Positions 9,493 through 18,757 of a stretch of 64,000 nt of DNA are shown here, in pieces. A program made the translations under genes and the position numbers. Within the stretch, counting starts at the first letter, position 1. Every line of letters starts with the position of its first letter. The stretch is from Lutibacter sp. B1 (GTDB lineage: Bacteria > Bacteroidota > Bacteroidia > Flavobacteriales > Flavobacteriaceae). A model generated the notes under the pieces. The model made no database searches. It had not been told where the DNA came from and saw nothing but the letters and a program-made list of their open reading frames with translations. The stretch spans positions 124,001 to 188,000 of the forward strand of contig NZ_JAAZUI010000001.1 in assembly GCF_012524075.1 (NCBI RefSeq), given 5' to 3'.

Positions 9493-10890
9493 TTATATGC
9501 ATTTGGTATGCTCTTTATTTTTAGTGAAATCCTCTAATCTAACTGGTGTGTGTTTTTTAGTCCACTCAGAATAACTTGTATATCTTATTTTTTTATGGAT
9601 TTGATCTGTTTTTTCTATAATTCCATTTATAATTGATTCGGGCTGAATTTCAAGTTGAGAAATTTCATCTACAATACTAGTTATTTGCTTATTAACATTA
9701 CTTTTTATTTGATTATTAAGGTTCAAAAGCCATTTTTCAAACTCATCTTCAGTTAGGTGTTTATCAATAATTTTTTCAGTCATTTCTTTTCCATGTTGTT
9801 TCGATTCCTGAATGTTACCTCTACCTGTTACAGCGTTTCCAATTGCAAATACATTTCTAAATCCGTAAACATGATATTCTTCATTATCTTGCATTTTTAA
9901 AGTTGAAGAATCATAATATAAACCATCTATTCTTTCGGGTATGCTTCCTATTGATGAAATTAACATCTCTGTTTTTATTGTAAACAAACTATTTTCAACA
10001 GGTTTAATTTTTCCGTTATCTAACTCCACTTTTTGAAAAACAACTCCTTTTAACTTAGTATTTTGTTCAATAAAATCAACAGGAATACTCAACGGAATAA
10101 ATTCAAATAAATATTTTTCAACGTACTTATTTAATAATTTCTCTGAAACAATTTTAGCCGTTTCAACACTTTCTTTTGTTTCATCTTTTGGCGATTTTAA
10201 AGGCATCTCTTTGGCAGTACGCCTATACACAAGCTTAGCTTTTCCTATGTTTAAATCTTTCAAAGTTAAATTAAGCTCTTCTAAAATTTCATGTATACCT
10301 TTTTTTTCTAAAGTAAATAAATCTATATCAATACCTTTTTTTATAAATAGTTGTTTTTTAACTAACTCTATCATTATAATTTTTACAACATCTAATGATG
10401 CCAAACCACCACCTATAACTACAGAGTTGTTTTTTATAAAGTAATTTTTACCATTATAGTCGTACTCATGTTTGTGATTGAACCAATTAATGAAAGAATT
10501 TTGATAAATCAGATCTTTATCTACAAACTTTTCAATATTGGGTATAGGCAGTTTTCTATCGCACCAAGCACCATTTGCAATTATTACAGCAGAAAATCCC
10601 CAATTATGAATCAAATCTAAAAACTCAATATCTTTTCCAATTTTAGTGTTTGGCACAAATCTTATATTTGGATGATCCAACTTTTTATCAATCTCATCAA
10701 TTTGCCTATTTCTTAAATTAATATGCCAATTTGGTAATCCGTCTTCAATTTTTCCATAAGGCAATTTATTCATATCAAAAACAACAACTCTAAAACCATT
10801 TTGGGCCAATAAACCAGCAGCTTCAGACCCAGAAATTGAACCTCCAATTATAGCAACATAATGTTTTTTGTATGCTTCTTCCTTCATCAT
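9493..10890 (-). CDS. FAD/NAD(P)-dependent oxidoreductase, GltD/adrenodoxin-reductase type
   Basis: 465 aa. The first Rossmann motif (GGSISGSEAAG, ~16-26) should bind FAD; it departs slightly from GxGxxG. A second dinucleotide fold has VVIGGGLASLDV near residue 160. YRRTAKEMPLKSPKDE and a terminal YGFRNVFAIGNAVTGRGN match the ferredoxin-NADP reductase/glutamate synthase small subunit family. No FeS cysteine cluster is present. A ~100-residue helical tail follows the catalytic part. The electron acceptor is not evident from the neighbours. Confidence 0.8.
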   Translation of the reverse strand: MMKEEAYKKHYVAIIGGSISGSEAAGLLAQNGFRVVVFDMNKLPYGKIEDGLPNWHINLRNRQIDEIDKKLDHPNIRFVPNTKIGKDIEFLDLIHNWGFSAVIIANGAWCDRKLPIPNIEKFVDKDLIYQNSFINWFNHKHEYDYNGKNYFIKNNSVVIGGGLASLDVVKIIMIELVKKQLFIKKGIDIDLFTLEKKGIHEILEELNLTLKDLNIGKAKLVYRRTAKEMPLKSPKDETKESVETAKIVSEKLLNKYVEKYLFEFIPLSIPVDFIEQNTKLKGVVFQKVELDNGKIKPVENSLFTIKTEMLISSIGSIPERIDGLYYDSSTLKMQDNEEYHVYGFRNVFAIGNAVTGRGNIQESKQHGKEMTEKIIDKHLTEDEFEKWLLNLNNQIKSNVNKQITSIVDEISQLEIQPESIINGIIEKTDQIHKKIRYTSYSEWTKKHTPVRLEDFTKNKEHTKCI

Positions 10891-11038
10891 AAATAACTGA
10901 TTTTGAATATTTCATACAAATTATAAAAAATCCGTCATATAAAAGTAATATTTATTACAAATAATAAACTACAATTCAAAAACAAAAAGATTGCTCAAAA
11001 ATGCCTAAATTCGCAATTAAATATTTTATTTTTATTAC

Positions 11039-12214
11039 ATGAAAGAAGTTGTAATTGTATCGGTAGCCAGAACTCCAATTGGAAGTTTTTTAGGTAGCTT
11101 AGCTACTATTTCAGCCCCAAAACTGGGAGCAGTTGCTATAAAAGGTGCTTTAGAAAAAATAAATTTAGATCCAACATTAGTAGATGAAGTTTTTATGGGT
11201 AATGTTGTTTCTGCCGGCTTGGGTCAGGCGCCAACACGTCAAGCATCTATTTTTGCCGGAATTCCAAATACAGTTCCTTGTACTACCATAAACAAAGTAT
11301 GTTCATCGGGGATGAAAGCTATTATGTTTGCTGCGCAAGCTATTAAATGTGGTGATGCAGAAATAGTTGTTGCAGGTGGTATGGAAAGTATGAGTAATAT
11401 ACCACATTATATAGCCGGAAGAAAAGCAACAAAACTTGGTGCTTTAAAAGTTGAAGATGGACTTTTAGTTGATGGTTTAACTGATGTTTACGACCAACAA
11501 CATATGGGAACTTGTGGTGATTTATGTGCGAGTGAATATAACTTTAGCAGAGAAGATCAAGATAATTTTGCTATTGAATCTTATAAAAAATCTGCAAAAG
11601 CTTGGGAAAGCGGAAAATTTGCAAATGAAGTTGTTTCGGTTGAAATTCCTCAAAGAAAAGGAGATCCTATCATTTTTTCTGAAGATGAAGAATACAAAAA
11701 TGTACTAATGGATAAAATTCCAACTTTACGTCCGGTTTTTAATAAAGATGGAACAGTAACTGCTGCAAATGCTTCAACTTTAAACGATGGAGCCGCTGCT
11801 TTAATTTTAATGAGTTTAGAAAAAGCGAAAGAATTAAATCTAAAACCAATTGCAAAAATAAAAGGATATGCCGATGCTGCTCAAGAACCAAAATGGTTTA
11901 CAACAGCTCCTGCAAAAGCCTTACCTAAAGCCTTAGCAAAAGCCGGTATTACACAAAATGAAATTGATTATTTTGAATTGAATGAAGCTTTTTCAGTTGT
12001 AGGTTTAGCCAATATTAAAATTTTAGGATTAGATCCTAACAAAGTAAATGTTAATGGTGGCGCTGTTTCTTTAGGTCATCCATTAGGCATGTCTGGTGCT
12101 CGTATTGTTATAGCCCTTACTTCAATTTTAGAACAAAATAACGCAAAATATGGTGCTGCAGGTATTTGCAACGGTGGTGGTGGTGCAAGTGCTATAGTAA
12201 TTGAACGGATGTAA
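11039..12214 (+). CDS. Acetyl-CoA C-acyltransferase (thiolase)
   Basis: 391 aa, the usual thiolase length. Nucleophile C88 lies in NKVCSSGMKA, H347 in GHPLGMSGAR and the second catalytic cysteine C377 in GICNGGGG. It catalyses acyl-CoA plus acetyl-CoA condensation or its reverse. Acetoacetyl-CoA thiolase is the likeliest reading, but the chain-length preference cannot be told. It is divergent from the reductase gene, and the NlpC/P60 gene follows after 9 bp. Confidence 0.95.
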   Translation: MKEVVIVSVARTPIGSFLGSLATISAPKLGAVAIKGALEKINLDPTLVDEVFMGNVVSAGLGQAPTRQASIFAGIPNTVPCTTINKVCSSGMKAIMFAAQAIKCGDAEIVVAGGMESMSNIPHYIAGRKATKLGALKVEDGLLVDGLTDVYDQQHMGTCGDLCASEYNFSREDQDNFAIESYKKSAKAWESGKFANEVVSVEIPQRKGDPIIFSEDEEYKNVLMDKIPTLRPVFNKDGTVTAANASTLNDGAAALILMSLEKAKELNLKPIAKIKGYADAAQEPKWFTTAPAKALPKALAKAGITQNEIDYFELNEAFSVVGLANIKILGLDPNKVNVNGGAVSLGHPLGMSGARIVIALTSILEQNNAKYGAAGICNGGGGASAIVIERM

Positions 12215-12223
12215 ATTAATTGT

Positions 12224-12994
12224 ATGCACTACGGTATTTGTAATTTAAGTATAGTTCCTATTAGAATTGAGCCAACCGATAAAAGTGAAATGGTTTCACA
12301 ATTATTATTTGGTGAACATTTTAAAATATTGGAAATAAGAAAAAAATGGAGTAAAATTCGTGTTGCTTTTGATAATTATGAAGGTTGGGTTGATAACAAA
12401 CAATTTGAGGTAATACATGAAGAAGACTATAGTAATATTGAAAACTGCAATACCGTTTTAGCTGCTGAAATAATTGATTTTGCTACCGATGAAAAACAAA
12501 ATTTCTCTACAATTCCAATTGGTTCAAGTTTTCCTTTTTACAACAATCAGAATTTAAAAATAAGCACTACTAATTACCATTACGACGGACAAGTTTTTAA
12601 TAAAAAACTACCTAAAGAATCTATTGTTGAAATTGCATTTAAATTTTTAAATACACCTTATTTATGGGGAGGAAAAACCCCTTTTGGCATTGATTGTTCC
12701 GGATTAACTCAAATGGTATACAAACTTTGTGGTTATAAATTACTACGTGATGCTTCGCAACAAGCAACTCAAGGAGAAGTTTTAAGTTTTATTGAAGAAA
12801 GTGAACCCGGAGATTTGGCTTTTTTTGATAATAATGAAGGAATTATTACTCATGTTGGAATAATTATGAACGATAATTATATTATTCATGCACATGGTAA
12901 AGTTAGAATTGACAGAATTGACCATAGTGGTATTTTTAACATTGATACTCAAAGACATACACACAAATTAAGAGTTATCAAAAAAATTATTTAG
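12224..12994 (+). CDS. NlpC/P60 (C40) cysteine peptidase with N-terminal SH3 domain
   Basis: 256 aa. An SH3-like region (~5-65) carries the characteristic WSKIRV.FDNYEGWVD. After a linker comes the C40 domain with C158 in DCSGL, H210 in ITHVG and H222 as the likely third residue. Such enzymes cut D-Glu-diaminopimelate type bonds in peptidoglycan stem peptides. No signal peptide is seen, so it may act on recycled muropeptides in the cytoplasm, like YkfC-type enzymes. It is co-directional with thiolase (9 bp apart) and ends at a shared terminator. Confidence 0.9.
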   Translation: MHYGICNLSIVPIRIEPTDKSEMVSQLLFGEHFKILEIRKKWSKIRVAFDNYEGWVDNKQFEVIHEEDYSNIENCNTVLAAEIIDFATDEKQNFSTIPIGSSFPFYNNQNLKISTTNYHYDGQVFNKKLPKESIVEIAFKFLNTPYLWGGKTPFGIDCSGLTQMVYKLCGYKLLRDASQQATQGEVLSFIEESEPGDLAFFDNNEGIITHVGIIMNDNYIIHAHGKVRIDRIDHSGIFNIDTQRHTHKLRVIKKII

Positions 12995-13004
12995 TATGAA
13001 ATAT

Positions 13005-13038
13005 AAAAAAAGCCTTTCAAATTGAAAGGCTTTTTTTA
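13005..13038. terminator. Bidirectional terminator between convergent genes
   Basis: A-rich flank, then GCCTTTC-AAATT-GAAAGGC, then a T-run. It serves both the NlpC/P60 gene (plus) and the HtrA-type gene (minus). Confidence 0.9.
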
Positions 13039-13058
13039 TACAGTTTATTTAAATTTTT

Positions 13059-14468
13059 TTATCTCATTATATATCTTTCAGCTTGACCATCCAAATTTAA
13101 CATTACAATACGGATTGCTGCACCTCTCGATTTACGCTCTAATTTACTCACAACATCATCAACAGTATTTATTTTTTCTCCATCAATTTCAGTAATTATA
13201 TATCCTTTTTTTACATTATAATTTAAAAGATCCTTATTTGAAATCCCAATTATTTTAACACCATTGGATATTTTAAGTTTTTTAAGCTCGTTTGCTTCTA
13301 AATTTTTAAGTTCTAAACCTAAAGCAGATACTTTTGTAATCTCATTTTTAGATAAAGTAACATTTGCATTCTTCAAATTTCCATCTCTTATAAACGTTAA
13401 TTTAATTACATCATTAGGACGTTTAGTTCTTAAAAAACCTTCTAAATCTGCATACGTTGATATTTTTATACCATCAGCTTTTGTAATAATATCTTTTTCT
13501 TTTAACCCTGCTTTTTGTGCTCCGGAGCCTTCAGTAACTTCAGAAATATAAAATCCTTCTGTATAATCAATATTTAAAGTATCCGCAACTTGACTATTTA
13601 ACTCACCTCCTTTTACACCAATAATCGCTTTTTGAACATTACCAAACTCCATCAAATCTTCAATAACCTTTTTGGCAATATTAGAAGGTACTGCAAAAGA
13701 ATATCCAACAAACGACCCTGTACTCGATGATATTGCAGTATTAATACCTACCAGTTCTCCTCTAATATTTACTAAAGCGCCTCCACTATTTCCAGGATTT
13801 ACAGCAGCATCGGTTTGAATAAATGAATCTACAACACCTCCATTACCTTCTAAATCTCTTCCTTTTGCACTAACAATACCTGCTGTTACAGTTGACGTTA
13901 AATTATATGGATTACCAACAGCCAACACCCATTCTCCAACCTTTAAACTATTTGAATCTCCAAAAGTAATATAAGGTAAATCTGTAGCTTCAATTTTTAG
14001 TAAAGCAATATCATTAGTTGCATCAATACCAATAACTTTCGCTTTATATTCTTTTTTGTTATTCAATGTAATTTCAATGTCAGTAGCATTATTTACAACA
14101 TGATTATTTGTAATAATATATCCGTCCGAAGAAATAATAACACCACTTCCCGTTCCAATTTGGGAATATTGTTTTGTGCCACTTCCCTGACCATAGAAAA
14201 ATTCTGCAAAAGGATCTATAATTGTTTTATACATCCTATTTTTTACGTGAACAACCGAGTTCAACGTTTTTTCTGCAGCAACAGTAAAATCTGTGTTTTC
14301 AATTGATGGCACTACTCCATTAGTATAGTTAGCAGACACAACAGCAGGCTTCGACTCAACTGCTTTTTCAATAACAACTTGTGGTTTTTCAATAAATAAT
14401 TTATAAGCTCCTAAGGTTAGAGCTCCTCCAATAGCTGAAAACAATATAATACTTACTATTTTTTTCAT
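13059..14468 (-). CDS. HtrA/Deg-type periplasmic serine protease with two PDZ domains
   Basis: 469 aa. The N-terminal hydrophobic segment (~4-22) is a signal peptide or anchor. A trypsin-like domain has the triad H123 (NNHVV), D153 (NDIALL) and S228 (GNSGGAL), followed by PDZ1 (~270-360) and PDZ2 (~380-469). The role is envelope protein quality control. It is convergent with the NlpC/P60 gene. A -7 element TAATTTTG at 14495-14502 (minus) lies 26 bp before the start. Orthologs are usually named degP/degQ; which one it matches is not decidable here. Confidence 0.93.
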   Translation of the reverse strand: MKKIVSIILFSAIGGALTLGAYKLFIEKPQVVIEKAVESKPAVVSANYTNGVVPSIENTDFTVAAEKTLNSVVHVKNRMYKTIIDPFAEFFYGQGSGTKQYSQIGTGSGVIISSDGYIITNNHVVNNATDIEITLNNKKEYKAKVIGIDATNDIALLKIEATDLPYITFGDSNSLKVGEWVLAVGNPYNLTSTVTAGIVSAKGRDLEGNGGVVDSFIQTDAAVNPGNSGGALVNIRGELVGINTAISSSTGSFVGYSFAVPSNIAKKVIEDLMEFGNVQKAIIGVKGGELNSQVADTLNIDYTEGFYISEVTEGSGAQKAGLKEKDIITKADGIKISTYADLEGFLRTKRPNDVIKLTFIRDGNLKNANVTLSKNEITKVSALGLELKNLEANELKKLKISNGVKIIGISNKDLLNYNVKKGYIITEIDGEKINTVDDVVSKLERKSRGAAIRIVMLNLDGQAERYIMR

Positions 14469-14494
14469 TGCTTATTATTTTTAAATTCAACACT

Positions 14495-14502
14495 CAAAAT
14501 TA
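14495..14502 (-). promoter_or_regulatory. Candidate -7 element of the HtrA-type gene
   Basis: TAATTTTG on the minus strand fits the Bacteroidota TAnnTTTG consensus. The expected upstream TTG is not perfect (TTT at N19), so support is moderate. Confidence 0.5.
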
Positions 14503-14618
14503 TACTATTATTAATCACCATAAAACAGGTTTAACTGTTTATTAACTATCATTTAACTGATTTTAACAATACAAAATTATACCTATTTTTAAATATTAAA
14601 AACTACACCTAATTTATT

Positions 14619-14626
14619 ACATTTGC
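14619..14626 (+). promoter_or_regulatory. -7 element of dapF, leaderless geometry
   Basis: TACATTTG is followed by four bases and then the ATG at 14631. With the usual -7 spacing, transcription would start on or beside the A of the start codon. Confidence 0.6.
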
Positions 14627-14630
14627 AGTG

Positions 14631-15410
14631 ATGAACTTACATTTTTTTAAATATCAAGGCACAGGAAACGATTTTATCATGATTGATAACAGGGAGTTAT
14701 TTTTTCCTAAAAATAATGAAACCCTAATTAATAAATTATGTGACAGAAAATTTGGAATTGGTGCTGATGGGTTGATTTTATTGGAACCTTCTAATACCTA
14801 CGATTTTAAAATGATTTATTTTAATGCTGATGGTAAAGAAGGAAGTATGTGTGGTAATGGTGGAAGATGTATAGTAGCTTTTGCGAAACAGTTAAACATA
14901 ATAAATACAAAAACAACTTTTGATGCTGTTGACGGATTGCACTATGCAACTATTGAAAATGAACAAGTAAATCTAAAAATGATAGATGTTAGCAATATTG
15001 AAGTTACTAATGATTTTTCATTTTTAAATACCGGATCTCCTCATCATATTCGTTTTTGTGATGATGTTGCATCTATTAATGTGAAAGAATTAGGAGCAAA
15101 AATACGTTATGGAGCCCCTTATTTTGAAAATGGTACAAATGTTAATTTTGTTGAACAAACATCAGAGAATTCATTTAAAGTACGTACTTACGAACGAGGC
15201 GTTGAAAACGAAACCTTAGCATGTGGTACAGGAGTTACAGCAGTTGCAATTGCAGCCAGTAAGACAAAAAAAACTACAAATCAAAACATCCAAATTGAAG
15301 TTTTAGGAGGTACATTAGAAGTCTCTTTCAAAAAAGAAGACAATACATATACGAATGTTTTTCTAAAAGGTCCTGCTCAATTTGTTTTTGAAGGAAATAT
15401 AAGAATTTAA
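14631..15410 (+). CDS. dapF: Diaminopimelate epimerase
   Basis: 259 aa. The paired catalytic cysteines are C74 (MCGNGGRC) and C198 (LACGTG). The N-terminal FKYQGTGNDF is the family signature. It converts LL- to meso-diaminopimelate for lysine and peptidoglycan synthesis. I prefer ATG 14631 to the GTG one codon upstream because it fits the promoter spacing. It overlaps the next gene by one base, and with the GNAT gene and mltG forms a tight operon. Confidence 0.97.
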   Translation: MNLHFFKYQGTGNDFIMIDNRELFFPKNNETLINKLCDRKFGIGADGLILLEPSNTYDFKMIYFNADGKEGSMCGNGGRCIVAFAKQLNIINTKTTFDAVDGLHYATIENEQVNLKMIDVSNIEVTNDFSFLNTGSPHHIRFCDDVASINVKELGAKIRYGAPYFENGTNVNFVEQTSENSFKVRTYERGVENETLACGTGVTAVAIAASKTKKTTNQNIQIEVLGGTLEVSFKKEDNTYTNVFLKGPAQFVFEGNIRI

Positions 15411-15943
15411 TGGCAGTTTTATTAGGTAAAAATATAAGTTTAAGAGCTTTAGAACCGGAAGATTTAGATTTTTTATTTTCTACTGAAAATGATAAAACTT
15501 TTTGGGAAATAAGCAGTACACAAACTCCTTTTTCAAGGTATATTTTAAAAAAATATATTGAAAACTCTCATCAAGATATTTATGAAGCTAAACAATACCG
15601 ATTTGTAATTTGTGACATTAAAAATAATCCTGTTGGTATGATTGATCTTTTCGACTTTAATCCACAACACCACAGAGTAGGTTTAGGAATATTATTACTA
15701 CCTAAATACAGGGGATTTGGCTACGGAACTGAAGCAATTGAGCTAGTAGTAGAATATGCTTTCACATATTTAAATATTCATCAAATTTATGTCAACATTA
15801 CTTCCGATAATGTTAAAAGTATTTCATTATTTGAAAAATTTAAATTTAAAAGAGTTGGCATTAAAAAAGATTGGATTTACTCAAATTCTACATACAAAGA
15901 CGAAATTTTGTTCCAGTTAATAAAACCAAAGAATGAAAATTAA
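15410..15943 (+). CDS. GNAT acetyltransferase, RimJ/RimL-like
   Basis: 177 aa. Begins with ISLRALEPEDLDFLFSTEN, typical of RimJ/RimL-type GNATs. The acetyl-CoA site is seen at LPKYRGFGYGTEAI, and the C-terminal SISLFEKFKFKRVG is standard. These acetylate protein N-termini or small molecules; the substrate here is unknown. It starts one base inside dapF's end and overlaps mltG by 11 bp, so translation of the three is likely coupled. Confidence 0.85.
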   Translation: MAVLLGKNISLRALEPEDLDFLFSTENDKTFWEISSTQTPFSRYILKKYIENSHQDIYEAKQYRFVICDIKNNPVGMIDLFDFNPQHHRVGLGILLLPKYRGFGYGTEAIELVVEYAFTYLNIHQIYVNITSDNVKSISLFEKFKFKRVGIKKDWIYSNSTYKDEILFQLIKPKNEN

Positions 15944-16967
15944 AAAATCAATTTTATTTATTCCTTTAATTATAATTTTAATTGGAGGAATTTTTAGTTA
16001 TAATTTATACAGTAAAATTTACAAACCGAATACAACTAAAAATGGCTTTTTATACATACCAACTAATGCTGATTTCAATGAAGTACTTTCATTAGTAAGT
16101 CCATTTTTAAAAAATGAAAATTCTTTCAATTGGGTTGCAAAAAAGAAAAATTATCCAAATACCATAAAGCCAGGAAAATACAAGATTTCAAAAGGAATAA
16201 ATAACAACACTTTAGTCAATTTACTTAGAAGTGGCAAACAAACTATCGTTAAACTCTCTTTTAACAATCAAGATACTTTTGAAAAATTAGCAGGTAGAAT
16301 TGCAGAACAAATTGAAGCCGATTCAATTTCTCTTCTAAATTCTTTTACCGATAGTTCTTTTATTCAACAAAACGGATTTACTAAAAATAATGCCTTAGGA
16401 ATGTACATTCCAAATACTTACGAATTTTATTGGAATACATCTGCTGAAGTATTTAGAAATAAAATGCTAAATGAATACACGAAATTTTGGAATCCAACGC
16501 GTTTAGAAAAAGCAAAAAAGTTAAATTTAAGTGAAGATGAAGTTATTATTTTAGCTTCAATAGTTCAAAAAGAAACTTCAACTGTAAGCGAAAGACCTTT
16601 GGTTGCAAAATTGTACTTAAACCGATTGAAAGATAATTGGCCTTTACAAGCCGACCCAACAATTATATTTGCTCTAAAAAAGGAACTTGGAAATAATACA
16701 GTAATTAAAAGAGTATTAACAAAAGATTTAGAAATAAACTCTCCTTATAATACTTATAAAAATATTGGACTCCCTCCAGGCCCAATAGCAATGCCCGATA
16801 TTTCTTCTATAGATGCAGTTTTAAATCCTGAAAATCATAATTATTACTATATGTGTGCCAGCGTTACAAACATTGGTAAACACGAATTTGCAAGAACTTT
16901 GGCTCAGCATAATAGAAATGCTGCAAAGTACCAACAATGGATAAATAAACAAGGGGTAAATAGATAG
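15933..16967 (+). CDS. mltG: Endolytic murein transglycosylase
   Basis: 344 aa. An N-terminal membrane helix (~5-24) is followed by a LysM-like segment (~40-110) and the YceG domain. The catalytic Glu is E214 in IVQKETSTVSERP, and NRLKDNWPLQADPT and SPYNTY..IGLPPGPI follow. MltG cleaves nascent glycan strands and influences chain length. It is the last gene of the dapF operon, so two peptidoglycan genes are linked here. Confidence 0.95.
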   Translation: MKIKKSILFIPLIIILIGGIFSYNLYSKIYKPNTTKNGFLYIPTNADFNEVLSLVSPFLKNENSFNWVAKKKNYPNTIKPGKYKISKGINNNTLVNLLRSGKQTIVKLSFNNQDTFEKLAGRIAEQIEADSISLLNSFTDSSFIQQNGFTKNNALGMYIPNTYEFYWNTSAEVFRNKMLNEYTKFWNPTRLEKAKKLNLSEDEVIILASIVQKETSTVSERPLVAKLYLNRLKDNWPLQADPTIIFALKKELGNNTVIKRVLTKDLEINSPYNTYKNIGLPPGPIAMPDISSIDAVLNPENHNYYYMCASVTNIGKHEFARTLAQHNRNAAKYQQWINKQGVNR

Positions 16968-17298
16968 AATCCAACAACTTTAAAGCAGTATATATCTGTT
17001 TTTAAATTAGTTAGCTATTTGTTTTGAAAAATGCAATTTATTTATAAAAATATTCCATTTGCATATTTTCTTATATCATATATCTATTTTTAAATTTTTA
17101 TATTTAAATAGATGCTATTTTTACACCGTAAAGTTTTTCCCACTATAAACAAAAATAAAATTTAATAAACTTTTCAAAAGTAATTTACATCTACTTCAAT
17201 TTTATCCCTAAAGCAATAACTAATAAATTAAAAAATATTTTTAATAATTCCATTTTTGTTAAATATTTTATAAAAAATAAAAATAAATAGATTAATAA
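16968..17298. other. Long AT-rich intergenic region after mltG
   Basis: No open frame of note. An imperfect inverted repeat (ATCTATTTTTAAA at 17082-17094 against TTTAAATAGAT ending at 17113) may be a weak terminator or chance in AT-rich sequence. The canonical promoter of the next gene follows immediately. Confidence 0.5.
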
Positions 17299-17328
17299 TT
17301 GCTAATTCAATAATTATTATTAATTTTG
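17299..17328 (+). promoter_or_regulatory. Canonical Bacteroidota promoter (TTG-N19-TAATTTTG)
   Basis: TTG at 17299-17301, exactly 19 nt, then TAATTTTG at 17321-17328, matching the consensus for the primary sigma factor in this phylum. The start codon is at 17365, giving a leader of about 33 nt. Confidence 0.85.
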
Positions 17329-17364
17329 CCCCCCGAAATTTAATAGGTAAAAACCCTATAAATT

Positions 17365-17985
17365 ATGAAAAAAATAATAGTTTTTATAAGTTTATCTGTT
17401 TTAGTAATATTTATTTCTAGTTTCACTAAAAATAAAACTACAAACGCAAACTATAAATTAAATTACAGTAAAACAATTAGTTTTGTTCCAACAGAAGAAG
17501 AGAGTTTTTCGCAAACTTATAACATTCCTTTTGTAGGCAAATCTTTTAACGGTTTTAGAGAAGCTCTTGCATTTAAAGAATCACAAGGTAAATATCATAT
17601 AGTTAATTCACTTGGCTATTTAGGAAAATATCAATTTGGAAAATCTACACTGAAAAGATTTAAAATACACAATACTCAAGACTTTTTAAATAATCCTGAA
17701 TTACAAGAAGAAGCTTTTTTAGCCTTATGTTCATTAAATAAATGGATTTTAAGAAAAGATATAAAAAGAAATGTTGGCAGAAAAATCAATGGTATAGAAA
17801 TTACTGAATCCGGAATATTAGCAGCAGCTCACTTAGCCGGAGCAGGAAATGTAAAAAAATACCTAAGAAGTAGTGGTAAATATAGATTTCAAGATGCTTA
17901 CGGTGCTTCTGTACAACAATATATAAAAACATTTTCCGGTTATGATACTTCATTTATTGAAGCATCTAAAAAACCTGTAATATAA
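17365..17985 (+). CDS. Secreted lysozyme-like (transglycosylase-fold) protein
   Basis: 206 aa. A signal peptide or anchor (~4-20) is followed by a low-complexity stretch. A lysozyme-like domain then has FKESQGKY (E72 as candidate catalytic acid) and NSLGYLGKYQFG, a pattern shared by phage-type and SLT-type muramidases. The later segment ITESGILAAAHLAGAGNV fits the second half of the fold. It probably cuts glycan strands in the periplasm; activity is inferred from the motif only. It is monocistronic, between its own promoter and a terminator. Confidence 0.72.
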   Translation: MKKIIVFISLSVLVIFISSFTKNKTTNANYKLNYSKTISFVPTEEESFSQTYNIPFVGKSFNGFREALAFKESQGKYHIVNSLGYLGKYQFGKSTLKRFKIHNTQDFLNNPELQEEAFLALCSLNKWILRKDIKRNVGRKINGIEITESGILAAAHLAGAGNVKKYLRSSGKYRFQDAYGASVQQYIKTFSGYDTSFIEASKKPVI

Positions 17986-18005
17986 TTTGAATTAGTTTGG
18001 TTAAT

Positions 18006-18041
18006 AAAAAAGGCTTAAAATTTTTGTTTAAGCCTTTTTTT
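18006..18041. terminator. Bidirectional terminator
   Basis: AAAAAGGCTTAAA and TTTAAGCCTTTTT arms around a short T-rich loop. It lies between the convergent lysozyme-like and tetrapyrrole-methylase genes. Confidence 0.88.
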
Positions 18042-18757
18042 TATTCTTTATGAATTATAAATATTGTCGGTTTTTTATGTAGGTCGGGATGCTCGTTTTT
18101 CCAATCTTTAATTTCTAAAGTTTTAATAAATTCTGATTGTAATGTAATATTACATGCAATACAAAGCTTAGTTGTAGGCGTTAAAGTGCTTTTTAAATCG
18201 TTAAACATCTTCTCATTTCTATAAGGTGTTTCAATAAAAATTTGAGATTGACCTTTTTCTTTAGAAAGTTTTTCTAAGTTTTTTATGGCAGATTTTCGAT
18301 CTGCAGAATCTATTGGTAAGTAGCCATTAAATGCAAAATTTTGACCATTAAATCCTGATGCCATCATTGCTAAAATAATAGAAGAAGGTCCAACCAAAGG
18401 AACAACTTCAATCCCTTTTACATGAGCCATTTTAACAATTTCCGCTCCCGGATCGGCTATTGCAGGCACACCAGCTTCAGAAAGCAATCCTACCGAAATA
18501 CCATGTAAACATACATCCAGATAAGTTCTAACCTCTAATTCATCAGCATACTTATCAATTTTAAATATTTTTAATGATGGCTGCGATTTTTTTGGAGTAA
18601 TTCTTTTAATAAATCTTCGAGCAGTTTTTTCATTCTCTACAATAAAATAATCTAATTGCTCAATAATCTTTTTTACTGAATATGGCAGTACTTCCAATGG
18701 CTCTGTATCACCCAAAGTAGTTGGTATCAAATATAATTTACCTTTTAAACTAGACAT
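18041..18757 (-). CDS. RsmI-like SAM-dependent methyltransferase (tetrapyrrole methylase fold)
   Basis: 238 aa. Motifs GKLYLIPTTLGD near the N-terminus, LLSEAGVPAIADPGAE (cofactor region) and VPLVGPSSIILAMMASGFNGQ are those of the RsmI family, which 2'-O-methylates C1402 of 16S rRNA. It is shorter than E. coli RsmI and lacks its C-terminal helix-rich tail, so it may be the RsmI paralogue common in Bacteroidota, with a different target. It overlaps the phosphatase gene by 8 bp and follows dnaA. Confidence 0.85.
   Translation of the reverse strand: MSSLKGKLYLIPTTLGDTEPLEVLPYSVKKIIEQLDYFIVENEKTARRFIKRITPKKSQPSLKIFKIDKYADELEVRTYLDVCLHGISVGLLSEAGVPAIADPGAEIVKMAHVKGIEVVPLVGPSSIILAMMASGFNGQNFAFNGYLPIDSADRKSAIKNLEKLSKEKGQSQIFIETPYRNEKMFNDLKSTLTPTTKLCIACNITLQSEFIKTLEIKDWKNEHPDLHKKPTIFIIHKE

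Noticed and set aside
10612-10640. TTTGGCACAAATCTTA as a sigma-54 site
   Set aside because: It is inside the oxidoreductase coding region on the opposite strand and has no -12 TTG at the right spacing.
17082-17113. Imperfect inverted repeat downstream of mltG as a terminator
   Set aside because: AT-only arms with a two-base bulge and no T-run; could be chance.
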